Of a DNA stretch of 5,093 nt, positions 4,189 through 5,093 are shown piece by piece; positions within the stretch are counted from its first letter, which is position 1; the number at the start of each line of letters is the position of its first letter. The stretch spans positions 1 to 5,093 of the forward strand of contig JACDBY010000075.1 in NCBI GenBank assembly GCA_013694685.1, read 5' to 3'. Made by a program: the position numbers and the translations under genes. Source of the stretch: Actinomycetota bacterium. Lineage in GTDB: Bacteria; Actinomycetota; Thermoleophilia; Gaiellales; Gaiellaceae. Under the pieces are notes generated by a model. The model had not been told where the DNA came from. It worked only from the letters and a program-made list of their open reading frames with translations, and made no database searches.

Positions 4189-5093
4189 GTGACGACGCCC
4201 GAGACGGCCACGCCGGAGACCGCGCCGGAGCTCGCGAGCTACGACGTCGCGATCGTCGGGGCCGGATACGTCGGGGTCCCCCTCGCGCAAGTGTTCGCCG
4301 ACGCGGGACGGCGCGTGGTGCTCGTCGACATCGACGCAGGACGCATCGAGCAGCTCCGCCGAGGCGAGAGCTACATCGAGGACGTGTCCTCGAAGGCGCT
4401 CGGCGTCCTGCGCGGCACCGGCCGACTGGCTGCGACTACCGACTACGACGTGCTCCGGCGCGCCGACGCGATCCTGATCGCACTGCCGACGCCGCTCTCG
4501 AAGCAGCGGGAGCCCGACCTCTCGATCGTCCTCGCGGCCGGCGCCGAGATCGGCAAGCGCCTGAGGCCGGGCCACCTCGTCGTCCTCGAGTCGACGACGT
4601 ACCCCGGCACCACCCGGGGCGAGCTGCTGCCCGTGCTCGAGCGCGAGTCGGGCCTCGTCGCCGGCACGGACTTCACGCTCGCGTACTCGCCGGAACGGGT
4701 CGATCCCGGACGCGTCGACTGGACGACGAAGACCGTGCCGAAGGTCGTCGGGGGAATTGACGACGCCTCGACCGAGGCGGCGGCCGCCCTGTACGGGTCG
4801 GCAGTCGACACGGTGCACCGTGTCTCCTCGCCAGAGGCAGCCGAGCTGACCAAGCTCCTCGAGAACATCTTCCGGTCGGTCAACATCGCGCTCGTAAACG
4901 AGCTCGCGCAGCTCTGCGACCGGATGGGGATCGACATCTGGGAGGTCGTCGACGCGGCCGCGACCAAGCCGTTCGGGTTCATGCCCTTCCAGCCGGGACC
5001 GGGCCTCGGCGGGCACTGCATCCCGATCGACCCCTTCTACCTCACCTGGAAGGCGCGCGAGTACGACTTCTCGACGCGGTTCATCGAGCTCGC
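4189..5093 (+). CDS. UDP-N-acetyl-hexosamine 6-dehydrogenase (WbpA/WecC type), C-terminus cut by window edge
   Basis: The first 301 codons of an NAD-dependent nucleotide-sugar dehydrogenase that oxidises the C6 hydroxyl of a UDP-sugar to a carboxylate. The NAD-binding Rossmann domain has VAIVGAGYVGVPLA with the GxGxxG at 24-29 and an acidic strand end (VDID, 46-49). Then come LIALPTPL, ESTTYPGTT (134-142) and the substrate-site YSPERVDPG. The linking helix LTKLLENIFRSVNIALVNE carries Lys222 and Asn226, and the catalytic loop PGPGLGGHCIPIDPFYL carries Cys277. These match the conserved Lys, Asn and Cys of UDP-glucose dehydrogenases with the usual spacing. The STTYPGTT and FGFMPFQPGPG wording points to the UDP-GlcNAc/UDP-ManNAc dehydrogenase branch rather than UDP-glucose; the wecB gene upstream makes UDP-ManNAc a plausible substrate, but the choice is not settled. 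The start is GTG 4189. The first 17 residues are a Thr/Pro/Glu-rich extension containing TPETA twice. Confidence 0.93.
   Translation, partial: MTTPETATPETAPELASYDVAIVGAGYVGVPLAQVFADAGRRVVLVDIDAGRIEQLRRGESYIEDVSSKALGVLRGTGRLAATTDYDVLRRADAILIALPTPLSKQREPDLSIVLAAGAEIGKRLRPGHLVVLESTTYPGTTRGELLPVLERESGLVAGTDFTLAYSPERVDPGRVDWTTKTVPKVVGGIDDASTEAAAALYGSAVDTVHRVSSPEAAELTKLLENIFRSVNIALVNELAQLCDRMGIDIWEVVDAAATKPFGFMPFQPGPGLGGHCIPIDPFYLTWKAREYDFSTRFIEL

Noticed and set aside
4120..5016. A 298-codon minus-strand frame over the dehydrogenase.
   Set aside because: The opposite strand encodes a dehydrogenase with every catalytic residue, so this is its mirror frame. The absence of stops follows from codon bias.
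1..5093. CRISPR arrays, insertion sequences, transposase or integrase genes, rRNA genes.
   Set aside because: No spaced repeats, transposase or integrase motifs, or rRNA segments were seen on either strand. Mobility is suggested only indirectly by the decayed toxin genes.

Overview
The window is high-GC DNA with strongly G/C-ending codons. Several genes have a TAnnnT-type -10 box a few bases before the start codon and no Shine-Dalgarno sequence, and there is a zinc-ribbon plus class III cyclase protein. Together these suggest an actinobacterial genome, perhaps of the Thermoleophilia type. That placement is inference from style and has not been tested by phylogeny.

Layout. (1) Positions 1-153, minus strand: the N-terminus of a zinc-ribbon/class III nucleotide cyclase protein that runs off the left edge, with a leaderless-type promoter. 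(2) Positions 154-671: no convincing intact gene, only one weak 63-residue reading frame and a few suggestive fragments. (3) Positions 672-1528, minus strand: two intact small genes, an MmcQ/YjbR-family protein and a DUF1428 (YbaA-like) protein, the latter with a clear AAGGAG ribosome site and a -10 box. (4) Positions 1573-1879, minus strand: a PIN-domain (VapC-type) toxin relic broken by two single-base frame changes. (5) Positions 1979-3007, plus strand: an intact non-hydrolysing UDP-GlcNAc 2-epimerase (wecB). (6) Positions 2956-3270, minus strand: a second PIN-domain relic lacking its N-terminal half. (7) Positions 3273-4117, plus strand: an exported beta-propeller-like protein spread over three reading frames, intact only in its last two thirds. 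(8) Positions 4139-4188: a perfect 10-bp inverted repeat overlapping a promoter. (9) Positions 4189-5093, plus strand: a nucleotide-sugar dehydrogenase of the WbpA/WecC type, cut by the right edge.

How it fits together. The epimerase makes UDP-ManNAc from UDP-GlcNAc. The dehydrogenase oxidises C6 of a UDP-N-acetylhexosamine to the uronic acid. The two would supply UDP-ManNAcA (or UDP-GlcNAcA) for a surface polysaccharide. They are not a tight operon: each has its own candidate promoter, and decayed toxin and propeller genes lie between and around them. This looks like the edge of a polysaccharide locus in a recombining accessory region. No wholly new system is demonstrated. The most distinctive signals are the operator-like palindrome before the dehydrogenase, the two related PIN relics bracketing wecB, and the repeated leaderless promoter layout.
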